Part shown: positions 4,870 to 12,830 of the stretch, in pieces
Layout: each line of letters starts with the position of its first letter
How positions within the stretch are numbered: the stretch's first letter is position 1
Virus record (IMG/VR): IMGVR_UViG_3300047121_000011
Coordinates: 1 to 31,842 of that record
Strand: one strand, 5' to 3'
From: a virus
Length of the DNA stretch: 31,842 bases
Program-made: the position numbers and the translations under genes
Notes under the pieces: model-generated
The model's database searches: none
Told to the model about the DNA's origin: nothing
Seen by the model: the letters and a program-made list of their open reading frames with translations, nothing else

Positions 4870-5839
4870 TGGTCGTCAGGACGCAGGGTGACAGGGCGTT
4901 GTCCCTGAACCCTCGATCCTTCGCATAACGGTCGTAGACCTTGTATGAGGCAACCTTGCAGGCGTGCATGGTAATGCCGCTAATCGCATCTTTCAGGACG
5001 CTGTAGGCGCTCTCGTGCTTATGCCCTGCCACGTAGATGTGGTCGCGGGTTCCCATGATGGCCGCCTTCATCGGGCCGTGTGCCGGGTTCCAGATGGACG
5101 AGCCGCTGTGGTCGTGACGAGCGTTAACCCGCACTTCCATGCCGTTCGGGAACCGAAGCGCTATACGGGCTTCTGAGGACTTATAGAGCGCGTTCTGCTG
5201 CTTGGCTATCCACTTCAGCGGATCGCCTGAACCTGACCACAGGTCGTGGTTTCCGGCAATCATGTAGAGCCAGTCGCAGCGACCGACAAACCACTCGGCA
5301 ATCTTCCAGGCTTGCGAGGCAGACGTACTCTGGTCGGCGTAAAGCCTTGCTAAACGACCACACCAGTTGTTCGTGGTGTCGCCTACGTTGCAGGCAAACA
5401 GCCCCTCGGTCTTGTTCACCAGCGCCGTGTGCCGCTCAATGGCCTCAATGTCGCAGCCGTCGTCGTCTACGTGCGGGTCGCCAAAGTGCAGCAGGCCGAT
5501 AGCGCCGCCGAGTTTGACCTTAATAGGAATGAGTTTGGAGGCTTCTTCGTGTTCGCGCTTGTGGGCAAACTTGCGCTTGCGCTGTTCGATCAACTCCTCA
5601 ATGGGAACGTCGTCGTCAGGCAGCGGGGTAAAGGAGAATCCGGGCTTTTCTACGTCTTGCTTAACCGCACCGGCTTTGTAAGTGGACTCAGGGATGATAT
5701 ATCCCTTGGCCTTCATCTTTTTGAGCCGCATCATCAGGCTTCGTTCGTTAAGCCCTAGTTTGTTAGCGGTAACGGCTCGTATGCCGTTAGCGTCTTGTAG
5801 TTCCTTTAGGATTTCATCGTCAGTGGCTTTTGCTTGCAT
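4772..5839 (-). CDS. HTH-metallophosphoesterase, calcineurin-like
   Basis: A 355-residue protein in two parts. Residues 1-50 form a winged or HTH-like region (GIRAVTANKLGLNERSLMMR). From about 112 on it is a calcineurin-type dimetal phosphoesterase with all signature blocks: GDPHVDD (D121, H123), NVGD (D154), AGNHDLW (N197, H198, D199), HDH (H242, H244) and AGHKHE (H273, H275). Substrates could be DNA ends, cyclic nucleotides or other phosphodiesters; the sequence does not say. The HTH suggests nucleic acid. It is the last gene of the leftward late operon, three bases after the HExxH gene, and its 3' end overlaps the convergent gene at 4606-4869. Confidence 0.88.
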   Translation of the reverse strand: MQAKATDDEILKELQDANGIRAVTANKLGLNERSLMMRLKKMKAKGYIIPESTYKAGAVKQDVEKPGFSFTPLPDDDVPIEELIEQRKRKFAHKREHEEASKLIPIKVKLGGAIGLLHFGDPHVDDDGCDIEAIERHTALVNKTEGLFACNVGDTTNNWCGRLARLYADQSTSASQAWKIAEWFVGRCDWLYMIAGNHDLWSGSGDPLKWIAKQQNALYKSSEARIALRFPNGMEVRVNARHDHSGSSIWNPAHGPMKAAIMGTRDHIYVAGHKHESAYSVLKDAISGITMHACKVASYKVYDRYAKDRGFRDNALSPCVLTTINPELPPEHPDLVKVWWDPQEGADYLTYLRRR

Positions 5840-5842
5840 CGT

Positions 5843-6139
5843 CTACTCCATCGTTGTGAGCATCTGTTGCAGCAAGTGGCCGGTTCGGTCTACGAGTTGT
5901 TCGTCTGAAGACAGGTCGGGATGACCTGCGACATCAAAGAGGGCGTGCATAGCCTCATGCGCCCATACTTGCTGACGGTTCGTGCCTTTACAAGAACTTA
6001 TGATGTGAATCTCATACTTGTCTGGAAGCCACATTCCAACACAATTCTTGCCGTGTCGCCACTTTGAAGGCGATATTACTTTGACTTTGATGGTGTGACC
6101 GGCTAGTTGGAACGTGGCAGGGATACCGTCTTTACGCAT
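5843..6139 (-). CDS. Small zinc-metallopeptidase-like protein (HExxH)
   Basis: A 98-residue protein with a clear zinc-binding helix HEAMH (residues 61-65, E62 catalytic) in the context VWAHEAMHALFDVAGHPDLS. E80 a little downstream could be the third metal ligand. Such minimal HExxH proteins occur in phages, sometimes near lysis genes, and resemble SprT/ImmA-type peptidases. The target is unknown: it could cleave a host regulator, a virion protein or a peptidoglycan peptide. It lies 24 bases after the lysozyme gene and 3 bases before the phosphoesterase gene, so it is co-transcribed with lysis functions. No signal peptide is visible. Confidence 0.78.
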   Translation of the reverse strand: MRKDGIPATFQLAGHTIKVKVISPSKWRHGKNCVGMWLPDKYEIHIISSCKGTNRQQVWAHEAMHALFDVAGHPDLSSDEQLVDRTGHLLQQMLTTME

Positions 6140-6163
6140 GACGCCTGCTCCATGAGGCTTAAA

Positions 6164-6649
6164 TTACGGCTGGCTAAGAAACATCGCCATCTCGTCCCGG
6201 CGCCTCTTGACCAGTCCGGGCAATACTTTGCCCGCTGCCTTTGTCCACATCAAGAACGCTTCTGCCGCTTCCTCGATGTCGCCACGGTTGTAGCGCATCC
6301 GTATGCTACTGCGCTGAAGATTACCGAGTCCCACGTTAAAGGAGAACGAGACTAGGGCGTCAAATTGTCCTTGATTACCAACAGACCCAGGGCAAAGGCG
6401 GGCCACGCCACGCTCAAAGCGGCCAAGGTCTTCAGCAAGCAAAGCGTCAACTTCTCCCATTGTGAGAGTGCGATCCCAGCCTGCCGGTATCGGTAGATTG
6501 CGCCTTTCATCGAACTTTACTGTTGCGTGGGTAGGGTCAATGACGTGGCCGACTCCGACCGTCCATAGCAGAGCCGGACACCTGTAAGGGCGCGTCCTTA
6601 CGCCCTCGTGATGCTTGATCATCGCCTTTGCGGCGTCGGATACCTTCAC
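6164..6649 (-). CDS. T4-type lysozyme (GH24 endolysin)
   Basis: A 161-residue glycoside hydrolase family 24 muramidase that cuts peptidoglycan glycan strands at lysis. The catalytic block is aligned with T4 lysozyme: E15 in HHEGVRTRPY, then C24, then T30 in WTVGVGH. The spacing E-x8-C-x5-T equals the T4 spacing E11-x8-D20-x5-T26. Cys in place of the Asp is a known natural and functional variant. Later blocks FDALVSFSFNVG and PGLVKRRRDE are typical. There is no secretion signal, so release must depend on the holin. The start is GTG 6649, in a GTGA overlap with the holin-like gene; length is normal. Confidence 0.93.
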   Translation of the reverse strand: MKVSDAAKAMIKHHEGVRTRPYRCPALLWTVGVGHVIDPTHATVKFDERRNLPIPAGWDRTLTMGEVDALLAEDLGRFERGVARLCPGSVGNQGQFDALVSFSFNVGLGNLQRSSIRMRYNRGDIEEAAEAFLMWTKAAGKVLPGLVKRRRDEMAMFLSQP

Positions 6650-7131
6650 TTTTTCCCGAAGGCTTGCGTGCCGAACCAGAAGGCAATGATGGATGACAGG
6701 ATCAGCATCTCGTCCTCAGAGAAGACGTTTTCCAGCGCAATCGCAAACGGTACGCCTTGGTTCCACGCATACCACATGCCAGCAATGTTGATGATGACCA
6801 ATTCCAGCACAAAGATGTAAGTGACGACCGGGCGCACCGAAGCGCGCAGGTTGATCATCCACTGGCTTGCGCCCTCGCCAATCTTCATGTCGTGTTCGTA
6901 AAGCGACTGGCGTTCTTCGCCAGCCGTCTGCGTCTGTATCTGCTCCAGTTTGATTTCTTCGACGCGAGCCTGGGCGATAAAGCCACGCTCGGCCAAGGCC
7001 AACTCACGCTCCTTCTGGGCAGCGACAAGGGCTAACTCGTGCTTCTTGTCCTGACGGTCTTGAAAGATTTGCAGAATCTTGGGCAGGCCACCGGCTAAGA
7101 ACGACAGAAAAGTGCTAACCATCGTCATCAT
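6646..7131 (-). CDS. Holin-like membrane protein (GTA-holin-3TM type)
   Basis: A 161-residue protein. A hydrophobic N-terminus (FLSFLAGGLPKILQIF) is followed by a charged helical stretch (about 25-80), then two strong membrane segments: VVTYIFVLELVIINIAGMWY (about 102-121) and LILSSIIAFWFGTQAF near the C-terminus. The arrangement and the terminal IIAFWFGxxAF pattern match the 3-TM holin family first named from gene transfer agents. It directly precedes and overlaps the lysozyme gene (GTGA), the standard place for a holin. ATG 7131 overlaps the upstream stop; further Met codons at 7128 and 7122 leave room for dual starts as in lambda S, which is not proven. Confidence 0.8.
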   Translation of the reverse strand: MMTMVSTFLSFLAGGLPKILQIFQDRQDKKHELALVAAQKERELALAERGFIAQARVEEIKLEQIQTQTAGEERQSLYEHDMKIGEGASQWMINLRASVRPVVTYIFVLELVIINIAGMWYAWNQGVPFAIALENVFSEDEMLILSSIIAFWFGTQAFGKK

Positions 7132-7535
7132 TTGCTTGCCCTCACTACGTCGTCGCCCTTGGTTACGGTCACATGATCGCCCTCGACATCGACCCGCATC
7201 GGCATTTCTTTACGATCCAACTTGTCGAGTTTGGCGATAAGGTCTTCAATAACCTTGAACTCAGGTTTCTCTTCCTTCTCTACGGTGCCAGCGATAGACG
7301 CCAGCATGGAGATAAGGGCAGTCAGCGAGGCACCAAGCAAGCCCATCACAGCGGCGATCTTGTCGCTATCTAACGCAAGGCTAGACATCACGCCAATAAC
7401 CACAATGGCTGTAATGTACTTCAGGCCGTTCTTGCCAATGGCCTTGCCAGCCACATCCTTGGCGCTGCTGTGGGCCTCCAAGCGTTGCAGTTCAGCCTTG
7501 ATCTGCACCTTCAACAGTTCAATGTCTTCGCTCAT
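7128..7535 (-). CDS. Two-TM membrane protein of the lysis cassette
   Basis: A 135-residue protein with a charged N-terminal helix (about 1-35), two membrane segments (YITAIVVIGVMSSLAL, about 40-55; IAAVMGLLGASLTALISMLA, about 60-79) and a charged C-terminal tail. It has the size and topology of a holin, antiholin or pinholin-like protein. It lies between two other membrane proteins and ahead of the holin-like gene and lysozyme, joined by ATGA at both ends. No lipobox or spanin pattern is seen. It may regulate or replace the holin; the exact role is not set by the sequence. Confidence 0.78.
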   Translation of the reverse strand: MSEDIELLKVQIKAELQRLEAHSSAKDVAGKAIGKNGLKYITAIVVIGVMSSLALDSDKIAAVMGLLGASLTALISMLASIAGTVEKEEKPEFKVIEDLIAKLDKLDRKEMPMRVDVEGDHVTVTKGDDVVRASK

Positions 7536-7756
7536 TTGTCCATCTTCTCGTCTAGTTTGTCGAAGATTTTGCCGAGCATAGACTTGATGTCGTCGATGTC
7601 GCGCTGGTACGTGGTCTGCGTTACATACGTCAACGGCATACTGCGGATGTCTTTATCCAGCCGCTCAATGCTGCGCGTCAGGTTATTTACCGTCCAGCCA
7701 CCAAGGAAGGCAGCCACGCCCAAAACGATGTTGAAAAGAACCTGCATGTCGTCCAC
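7532..7756 (-). CDS. Small TM plus coiled-coil protein of the lysis cassette
   Basis: A 74-residue protein with one N-terminal membrane anchor (LFNIVLGVAAFLGGWTV) and a helical soluble tail ending DIKSMLGKIFDKLDEKMDK. This membrane-anchor plus amphipathic-tail layout is common for small phage proteins next to lysis genes and could be an i-spanin-like or holin-accessory protein. No cognate lipoprotein (o-spanin) was found. The start is taken as GTG 7756, with GAGG eight bases upstream; ATG 7747 is a possible alternative. The stop overlaps the next ATG (7532-7535). Confidence 0.72.
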   Translation of the reverse strand: MDDMQVLFNIVLGVAAFLGGWTVNNLTRSIERLDKDIRSMPLTYVTQTTYQRDIDDIKSMLGKIFDKLDEKMDK

Positions 7757-7758
7757 GT

Positions 7759-10053
7759 CTATGGCCTCATCTGATTAGCAGGGGCAGGAGCAAGTCGGTT
7801 GCGCGGCTCGGCGCTAACTTGCGCTTGCGCCGCCTGCGCTACTTGGCCTGCAAACTTGTTCCATGACTCAGCGTCCTTGAACTGTTTCAAGAACGCATTT
7901 TTGTCACGAGCCGGAATCTGGTCTAACACCCGATTAAATTCACGACCTGACTGCGCGGCGCGAATCAGCACATCCAGCGTTTCCGCCTTCATGCGCTGCT
8001 CAAGGCCAGCGACAACCTCGTTAACTGCTGTAGAAGCACGGGTAAAGAACGGGAATCGTATTCTGGCGCTACCTTTCTTTTCCGCTTCAGTAAGCGCAGC
8101 ACGACCGGCAGCAGCCTGCTCAACGGCCTTACGATCCAAGTCCAGCGTGTCAGCAAGTTTAGTGAGGAATGGCATGTCTTTAGCCATTTCCTTGCTGATT
8201 TGGTAACGCCCAGACCCGAACAGTTCCTCGATGATTTCTGGCGATTCACCACGCACCAAATCAATAACCTGTTGCTTGGCTTCTGGCGTCCCCTTTGCGT
8301 ACAACTTGCGAACCTGATCGGCCAGTTCCATGCCTTTGATTGAGGACATGCCAGACTCGACCGAACGCAAATAATCGCGGAAGCCTTTGCCGCCAGCCTT
8401 TTCAATAGCCTCATCAAAAAACGGCTTCATTTCAGTCAATACGCGAGCAGCAAATTTATCTTGCGACTTTGCGTCCATGTTGGGATTAAGTTCCCGAATA
8501 ACGCCAGCAACTCCATTTTTACGGATTGCATACAACGCTTCTGGCGTGACTATGCCGTATTCATTTGTCCAGTCGTTGACCATATCTATGATGCGCGGAA
8601 TAGCAGTAGATGCTTCACGATTTGTGTCAATTTCTGGATTACGCAAAAGCCCGCTTAAACTGCTGGTAATTTTTTTAGAATCAATTGGCTCAATGCCTCG
8701 ATCACGCATACTTTTAAGCGTGGCCTCTGCTGCTCGGGCGCGGGCGCCAGCACGCAAAGACTCGTCAGCAGCGCTGGCAATTTGACGCGCCACCGTGCCG
8801 CCTTCGTCAATTACTTGACGCTCAAACGGACCGCCCATAGTAGTCTGCCGACCGCTTGTGGCTAATTGCCCAGGGAACGTATACCGCTGCTCCGCTTGCG
8901 ATCCCAAACGGACACCGGCCTCGCCTACGCCACGATTTGTGACGTACTCACGAGTAAAGGTTCCGCCCGGTCCTTCTACGAGGCGTGACTGCGTAACCCA
9001 ATTACGCGCCCAATCGTCAGCCTTGTTAACAAGGCCTTCTAGCCGACGAACCTTGGCTACGTTTTCCGTAACCTCTTGACGGGCTTCCTTGGCAATAACG
9101 TCAAGTTTCGGCATGACTTCGCCCGTTTCTCGGGCGGCAGCAAATGCTTTTTCGCGCATTGGCCCAGTCACAGCCGTTAATGACTCTTTCGCGCTTTCGC
9201 GGGCAGCACGCGCCGTTTCAGCAGTCGGCCCACCAGCGATGCGGCTTAACTGGTTAACAATGTCCTGCGATTCGCGTTGACGGAACGCATTGACAACTTG
9301 CCGAGGATCGCGCTGTTCCGCACGAGCAAGCAGGGCTTGCAGTACAGGCAGGTTAAGGTCAGCAGCAGCACGGCTGGCAGGCATGTCAGGATTTGCCGCC
9401 ATAGCCTGACGAAGCGCATTGACTTCATTGTTAGCCGCAGTGCGGATTAGTTCGTTAGCGCGAGCGTCGGCAGTACGACCTGCAAGTGCATCTGCAATTG
9501 CTCCGCCGCCCTTCGCCACGATTCGGGCGACGGGAGGTGCCAGCGTTGCGATGGTTGCGCCAACTGTAGCGCCAGTCATTGTATCTTCTGGTTCAACTAA
9601 CGCGGCTGCACCACCACCCGTAACAGCGCCACCAGCAGCCCTAGTCGTTAATTGCCTTGCGCGACTAGCAGTAGCAGGCAGCCCGGTACGAAATCCGCCT
9701 GTTTCAAGGGTGGGCGTGATTGCCGGAACAAAGCGCTGCAAGGCTGGGATAACAGTCGCAGCCCCACGAACTACGCTAGCCAGTGCAGGCCCAACTAACA
9801 TGCCGCCAGTAAATGCAGCGCCGGTACGAACTGCCTCTTGGCGTTCTTGCGGCGTCATCCCGGTTTCAGCGACTTGCGCTCGGAAACCAGTCGCACGGTC
9901 GCCAACGTCTGCCAATGACGGCATACGGCGCTGCGGAACTTCCGTTTGCGCGGCGACAGGCGCTTTTATGCTGGAAGCAATCTCGTCAATTTCGACTTCG
10001 GTCAACGGCTTTTCAGTCTTGACCTTCTTGCCCTCAATCAAGTACGTGGGCAT
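7759..10053 (-). CDS. Putative DNA-ejection / internal virion protein (gp16 position)
   Basis: A 764-residue protein, the largest of three at the position held in P22 by the ejection proteins gp7, gp20 and gp16. After a short N-terminal domain, residues about 75-180 are Gly/Ala-rich with hydrophobic stretches (AAFTGGMLVGPALASVV; GATVGATIATLAPPVA) that could insert into membrane. The rest is a long helical, Gln/Arg/Glu-rich region (about 190-730), typical of proteins packed in the head and ejected to form a trans-envelope conduit. No lytic transglycosylase motif is seen. It is one base after the stop of the upstream gene. The functional call is by synteny and composition, not by a recognised domain. 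Confidence 0.75.
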   Translation of the reverse strand: MPTYLIEGKKVKTEKPLTEVEIDEIASSIKAPVAAQTEVPQRRMPSLADVGDRATGFRAQVAETGMTPQERQEAVRTGAAFTGGMLVGPALASVVRGAATVIPALQRFVPAITPTLETGGFRTGLPATASRARQLTTRAAGGAVTGGGAAALVEPEDTMTGATVGATIATLAPPVARIVAKGGGAIADALAGRTADARANELIRTAANNEVNALRQAMAANPDMPASRAAADLNLPVLQALLARAEQRDPRQVVNAFRQRESQDIVNQLSRIAGGPTAETARAARESAKESLTAVTGPMREKAFAAARETGEVMPKLDVIAKEARQEVTENVAKVRRLEGLVNKADDWARNWVTQSRLVEGPGGTFTREYVTNRGVGEAGVRLGSQAEQRYTFPGQLATSGRQTTMGGPFERQVIDEGGTVARQIASAADESLRAGARARAAEATLKSMRDRGIEPIDSKKITSSLSGLLRNPEIDTNREASTAIPRIIDMVNDWTNEYGIVTPEALYAIRKNGVAGVIRELNPNMDAKSQDKFAARVLTEMKPFFDEAIEKAGGKGFRDYLRSVESGMSSIKGMELADQVRKLYAKGTPEAKQQVIDLVRGESPEIIEELFGSGRYQISKEMAKDMPFLTKLADTLDLDRKAVEQAAAGRAALTEAEKKGSARIRFPFFTRASTAVNEVVAGLEQRMKAETLDVLIRAAQSGREFNRVLDQIPARDKNAFLKQFKDAESWNKFAGQVAQAAQAQVSAEPRNRLAPAPANQMRP

Positions 10054-10054
10054 T

Positions 10055-11281
10055 TTAGTCCTCCAGAATTTGGTAGGACGTTCCGCGAGATGTCTTATTA
10101 GCCTGACCAGCAGGCTTGTCAGCCGCAGCAGCAGGCGCGGCTTTTACTCCTCGATAACTGTAAGTGTCGTTGAACGCATCCCGTAAGTTGCGATCCGCAA
10201 ACTGCAAATCGCTAATCACGGAATCAATTTGATTGGCAAAGTCTTCGTCTTGCTGGGTTTGACTCAAAGCGCCAAAACTATCTCTGAGCGCCTTACCTTC
10301 AGCGTCAGACACGTTGCCGACCGCGCCGCCAGTAGGCGAGTTGTCTCGCAACTGCTGCAACGAACGGAACTGCCCTTTTGCCAGAATCTTATCAAGCAAT
10401 GCCTGTGCCGCCGTTGCTTCCTTGCTAACGCTAGGCAATCGGCCTTGAATACCGCCAGTAATTGCTGGCAGCCCAGGGTGAGTCTTTAGCGTTTCCAAAT
10501 CTCTAATAAGCGACGAAATATCTTTTTGAGCGGAGCCAAACGCTGCATTAGCCTTGGGAAAGGCCGCCTCTCGTTTTGAACGCTCTTTAGTATCAAGTTT
10601 AACTTCTTGATAGTCAGGCGAAGCCTTCAGTTGCTCCAACCCTAAACGTGCTTCTTCGGCTGCAACTCGTCGAGCCTCCAATTGAGCGCGAATCTGATCA
10701 ACGCCAAGGCGACCTTCCGCAGCGCGGGCTTCACGAGCGCGCAACTGCTGATTGATTCGGTCGGCCTGCGAAATAAACGATTTGCCCAATGAATCAAGCA
10801 ACTCAGGATTGTATTGTTCCGTAATCCCCATCTCCGCCAACTTATCAGCGCCACCCGCCATTTGAACGGCTTGCTGATACATTTGCGGATACGTGCGAGG
10901 GTTAGCGGCAGTAATAAAATCAACCAACTTTGCGTAGGCTGTTGACTCTTGTTGTTTGCGAGCCGTATCAATATCAAGCAGCGATTTTTCCCGCTGCGCT
11001 TCAGCAGCAGAAGTTTGAGCGCGAGAAGTGCCTAACGACGCTGCCGACTTGGCAATTTCTGCACCAGCAGGCCCGAATCGCAACAGTTGGTTTTGCACTT
11101 CCGGCCTAGAAAGATCGGCAGATGCTAAGTAATTACGCAGCGCCATCTCTTGCTTGGCTGCTTCAATCTGCGCCATTTCTTGCTGGCGAGCCAAGCGGTT
11201 GCCACGCCCAATTTCCATTCCTTGAACAAATGAGCCGAGGGTATTTACAGGATCAAGTTGTGTTGCGCCAATGACTGCCAT
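10055..11281 (-). CDS. Putative internal virion / ejection protein (gp20 position)
   Basis: A 408-residue, strongly helical, Ala/Gln/Arg-rich protein with coiled-coil potential over about 25-55, 85-115 and 170-225. The C-terminal half contains a pattern I recall from many phage structural proteins: PGLPAITGGIQGRLPS, then GQFRSLQQLRDNSPTGGAVG and SDAEGKALRDSFGALSQTQ. It ends with an Ala/Pro/Lys tail. Length (P22 gp20 is 471 residues) and position between a gp7-like and a gp16-sized gene suggest an ejected core protein. The start ATG 11281 follows the upstream stop by three bases. Confidence 0.75.
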   Translation of the reverse strand: MAVIGATQLDPVNTLGSFVQGMEIGRGNRLARQQEMAQIEAAKQEMALRNYLASADLSRPEVQNQLLRFGPAGAEIAKSAASLGTSRAQTSAAEAQREKSLLDIDTARKQQESTAYAKLVDFITAANPRTYPQMYQQAVQMAGGADKLAEMGITEQYNPELLDSLGKSFISQADRINQQLRAREARAAEGRLGVDQIRAQLEARRVAAEEARLGLEQLKASPDYQEVKLDTKERSKREAAFPKANAAFGSAQKDISSLIRDLETLKTHPGLPAITGGIQGRLPSVSKEATAAQALLDKILAKGQFRSLQQLRDNSPTGGAVGNVSDAEGKALRDSFGALSQTQQDEDFANQIDSVISDLQFADRNLRDAFNDTYSYRGVKAAPAAAADKPAGQANKTSRGTSYQILED

Positions 11282-11284
11282 GAC

Positions 11285-12049
11285 TTACACCACATTTCCG
11301 TATTGCGGACCCATGTAATTCAATGCTTGCAGATTTGAGCCGCCACCTGGCGTTACGCTAGTCGGGCCAAAATATCCGCCCTTATACATGCCGTATCCCA
11401 TAGCAGCCTGACCAAGCGCGTTGGAAAGCGCATTAGCCTGACCTAAGTAGCCGGAAGCGCGAGCCTGACCGCCGCTCATCATAAGGTTGCCAACGTTGGC
11501 GCCATACTGACCGGCCTGTCCTGCAACCTGCTGCGCGGCAGTTTGACCGGCGCCATACAGACTACCAAGCGTTCCCAAGCGTGTACCTAACTGCGCCTGC
11601 GCTCGATTAAAGGCGTTCATGTACTCTTGCGAAGCCAAGTCCTGCCCGAAGCGCTGACCGGCCTTGATAGCGCCGCCAGAGAGCAGATTACCGCGAGCAG
11701 CCTGCATACGCTCCAGAGCCTTCTCGCCCTCACGCAAACGGAAACCGTAACCGGGGTCCATCTGCAAGTCTTGCTCGCCAAACTGTCGGGTAAGCATCCC
11801 GTAGTCAGCAGCAGAAGCGTCTCCGCCAATCCCGAGCAGTCGCATTAGTTCGTTTTGCGAAGTAATACCCGCTTGACGGAACGGCTCTTGCAGTTCCACC
11901 TGACGTTCAAACATCTGCTTTTGAACATCTTGGGCTTGTTGGGATGCACGCTCTTGCGCTTGTGCGGCCTTTTTGGCTCCACGGGCGCCGATTGCTGCGC
12001 TGCCAGCGCTGCTAACTGCGGCAACTGTGGCTGAGACTGGATCAGGCAT
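11285..12049 (-). CDS. DNA transfer / ejection protein, gp7-like
   Basis: A 254-residue protein rich in Ala, Gln and Gly. The conserved run is QEPFRQAGITSQNELMRLLG, later DPGYGFRLREGEKALERMQA, then LSGGAIKAGQRFGQDLASQE and AFNRAQAQ. This pattern is shared by many phage proteins annotated as DNA transfer or internal virion proteins. Size is close to P22 gp7 (229 residues) and it is the first of three genes in the gp7-gp20-gp16 position. ATG 12049 (MPDPVS) is chosen because GAGG lies nine bases upstream; the longer frame from 12076 would overlap its neighbour more. It overlaps the upstream gene by 8 bases. Confidence 0.82.
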   Translation of the reverse strand: MPDPVSATVAAVSSAGSAAIGARGAKKAAQAQERASQQAQDVQKQMFERQVELQEPFRQAGITSQNELMRLLGIGGDASAADYGMLTRQFGEQDLQMDPGYGFRLREGEKALERMQAARGNLLSGGAIKAGQRFGQDLASQEYMNAFNRAQAQLGTRLGTLGSLYGAGQTAAQQVAGQAGQYGANVGNLMMSGGQARASGYLGQANALSNALGQAAMGYGMYKGGYFGPTSVTPGGGSNLQALNYMGPQYGNVV

Positions 12050-12491
12050 GAGGGAATTCCTCGCGATACTTCGCAAAATCTTCGCCGTATAGTGCCATTA
12101 CCGCACCTGCTTTTTCCATAGCAGACTCACGGCCAAGACACAACAGCACCGTTAACAACACAATGTCGTAATAGGCGGCACGCCAGACAAACGACTTCTC
12201 GTCCGCCCGACCCGACCGCTCGGCGTCATCCGACGCCTTCCACTTACAAATCGCCGTAGCCAATGCTGGCAATAACTGACTGGCATTAGCCATAAAGAAA
12301 CTGTTTGCAGGCATATTGACGAGGCAACGCCATACCGTGTCGTCCAGCGCATCCCGGTCTACCGGGTCGCCGTCAGCCACGTCGTCAAATACCTGCGTTA
12401 CTTTCCACAGGTCTAGCAGCCAAGCCGCCGCGTCAGGCGGTAGCCCTAGTTCCCTGAAGTTCTCCGTCAGCCAGTATTCGGCAGTCGTCAC
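12042..12491 (-). CDS. Conserved phage protein, possible gp14-position assembly factor
   Basis: A 149-residue helical protein with a distinct pattern: LGLPPDAAAWLLDLWKVTQ, FDDVADGD, then PANSFFMANASQLLPALATA, KWKASDDAER and EKSFVWRAAYYDIVLL. I recall similar proteins from aquatic phages, always uncharacterised. In P22 the gene before 7-20-16 is 14, a 172-residue head-assembly factor. Position and size are alike, but no sequence link can be claimed. The start is GTG 12491 in a GTGA overlap with the upstream gene. Confidence 0.75.
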   Translation of the reverse strand: MTTAEYWLTENFRELGLPPDAAAWLLDLWKVTQVFDDVADGDPVDRDALDDTVWRCLVNMPANSFFMANASQLLPALATAICKWKASDDAERSGRADEKSFVWRAAYYDIVLLTVLLCLGRESAMEKAGAVMALYGEDFAKYREEFPHA

Positions 12492-12823
12492 GAAACTTCT
12501 CGCCCCGACGAACGAATGTTAATAGCCGACGCCGTACCGGCAATCGTCGAGATAAACCCGCCCGGTTGCAGGACGTGGCCGACCAGTTCGGGGAACGTGT
12601 ACGTCTCGCTCGGCAACAACGTCTTGTTTTTAATGATCAAGTTCTGGTTGCCCGACGAGTCAAACTGCGTCACGAGGTTGACCGACAGGGTAGCCGCCGA
12701 AGCGCTGTAGTTGGTCGCCGTAAACTTGTCGATAATGGCCGACACGTTCTGGGCGGTGTATTGAGTTACTTGGGTGTTCTCCGCAATCTTTGCGGGGATC
12801 AGGACTTTGACGTTAACTGCCAT
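12488..12823 (-). CDS. Small beta-rich virion protein
   Basis: A 111-residue protein, Ser/Thr/Asn-rich with alternating hydrophobic residues that predict beta strands (NVSAIIDKFTATNYSASAAT, NLIIKNKTLL, TYTFPELVGHVLQPGGFIST). It lies between a glycine-rich adhesin and a helical assembly-type gene, and a good AGGTGA ribosome site precedes ATG 12823. It looks like a tail-accessory or decoration protein such as an adhesin stabiliser. No named family is recognised. Confidence 0.72.
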   Translation of the reverse strand: MAVNVKVLIPAKIAENTQVTQYTAQNVSAIIDKFTATNYSASAATLSVNLVTQFDSSGNQNLIIKNKTLLPSETYTFPELVGHVLQPGGFISTIAGTASAINIRSSGREVS

Positions 12824-12830
12824 GTGTCAC

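Noticed and set aside
6646-7131. Gene transfer agent cluster, suggested by the GTA-type holin
   Set aside because: Terminase, portal and coat are P22-type, not of the HK97-like GTA set; the holin family is shared by ordinary phages.
9419-10186. 255-codon plus-strand frame opposite the gp16-position gene
   Set aside because: Low-complexity Ala/Ser/Arg product, antisense to a longer frame that fits the operon; no ribosome site or neighbours on that strand.
12042-12491. Aspartate-rich FDDVADGD as a prenyl-synthase DDxxD motif
   Set aside because: Only one such motif, in a short phage protein without the rest of the fold; the similarity is superficial.
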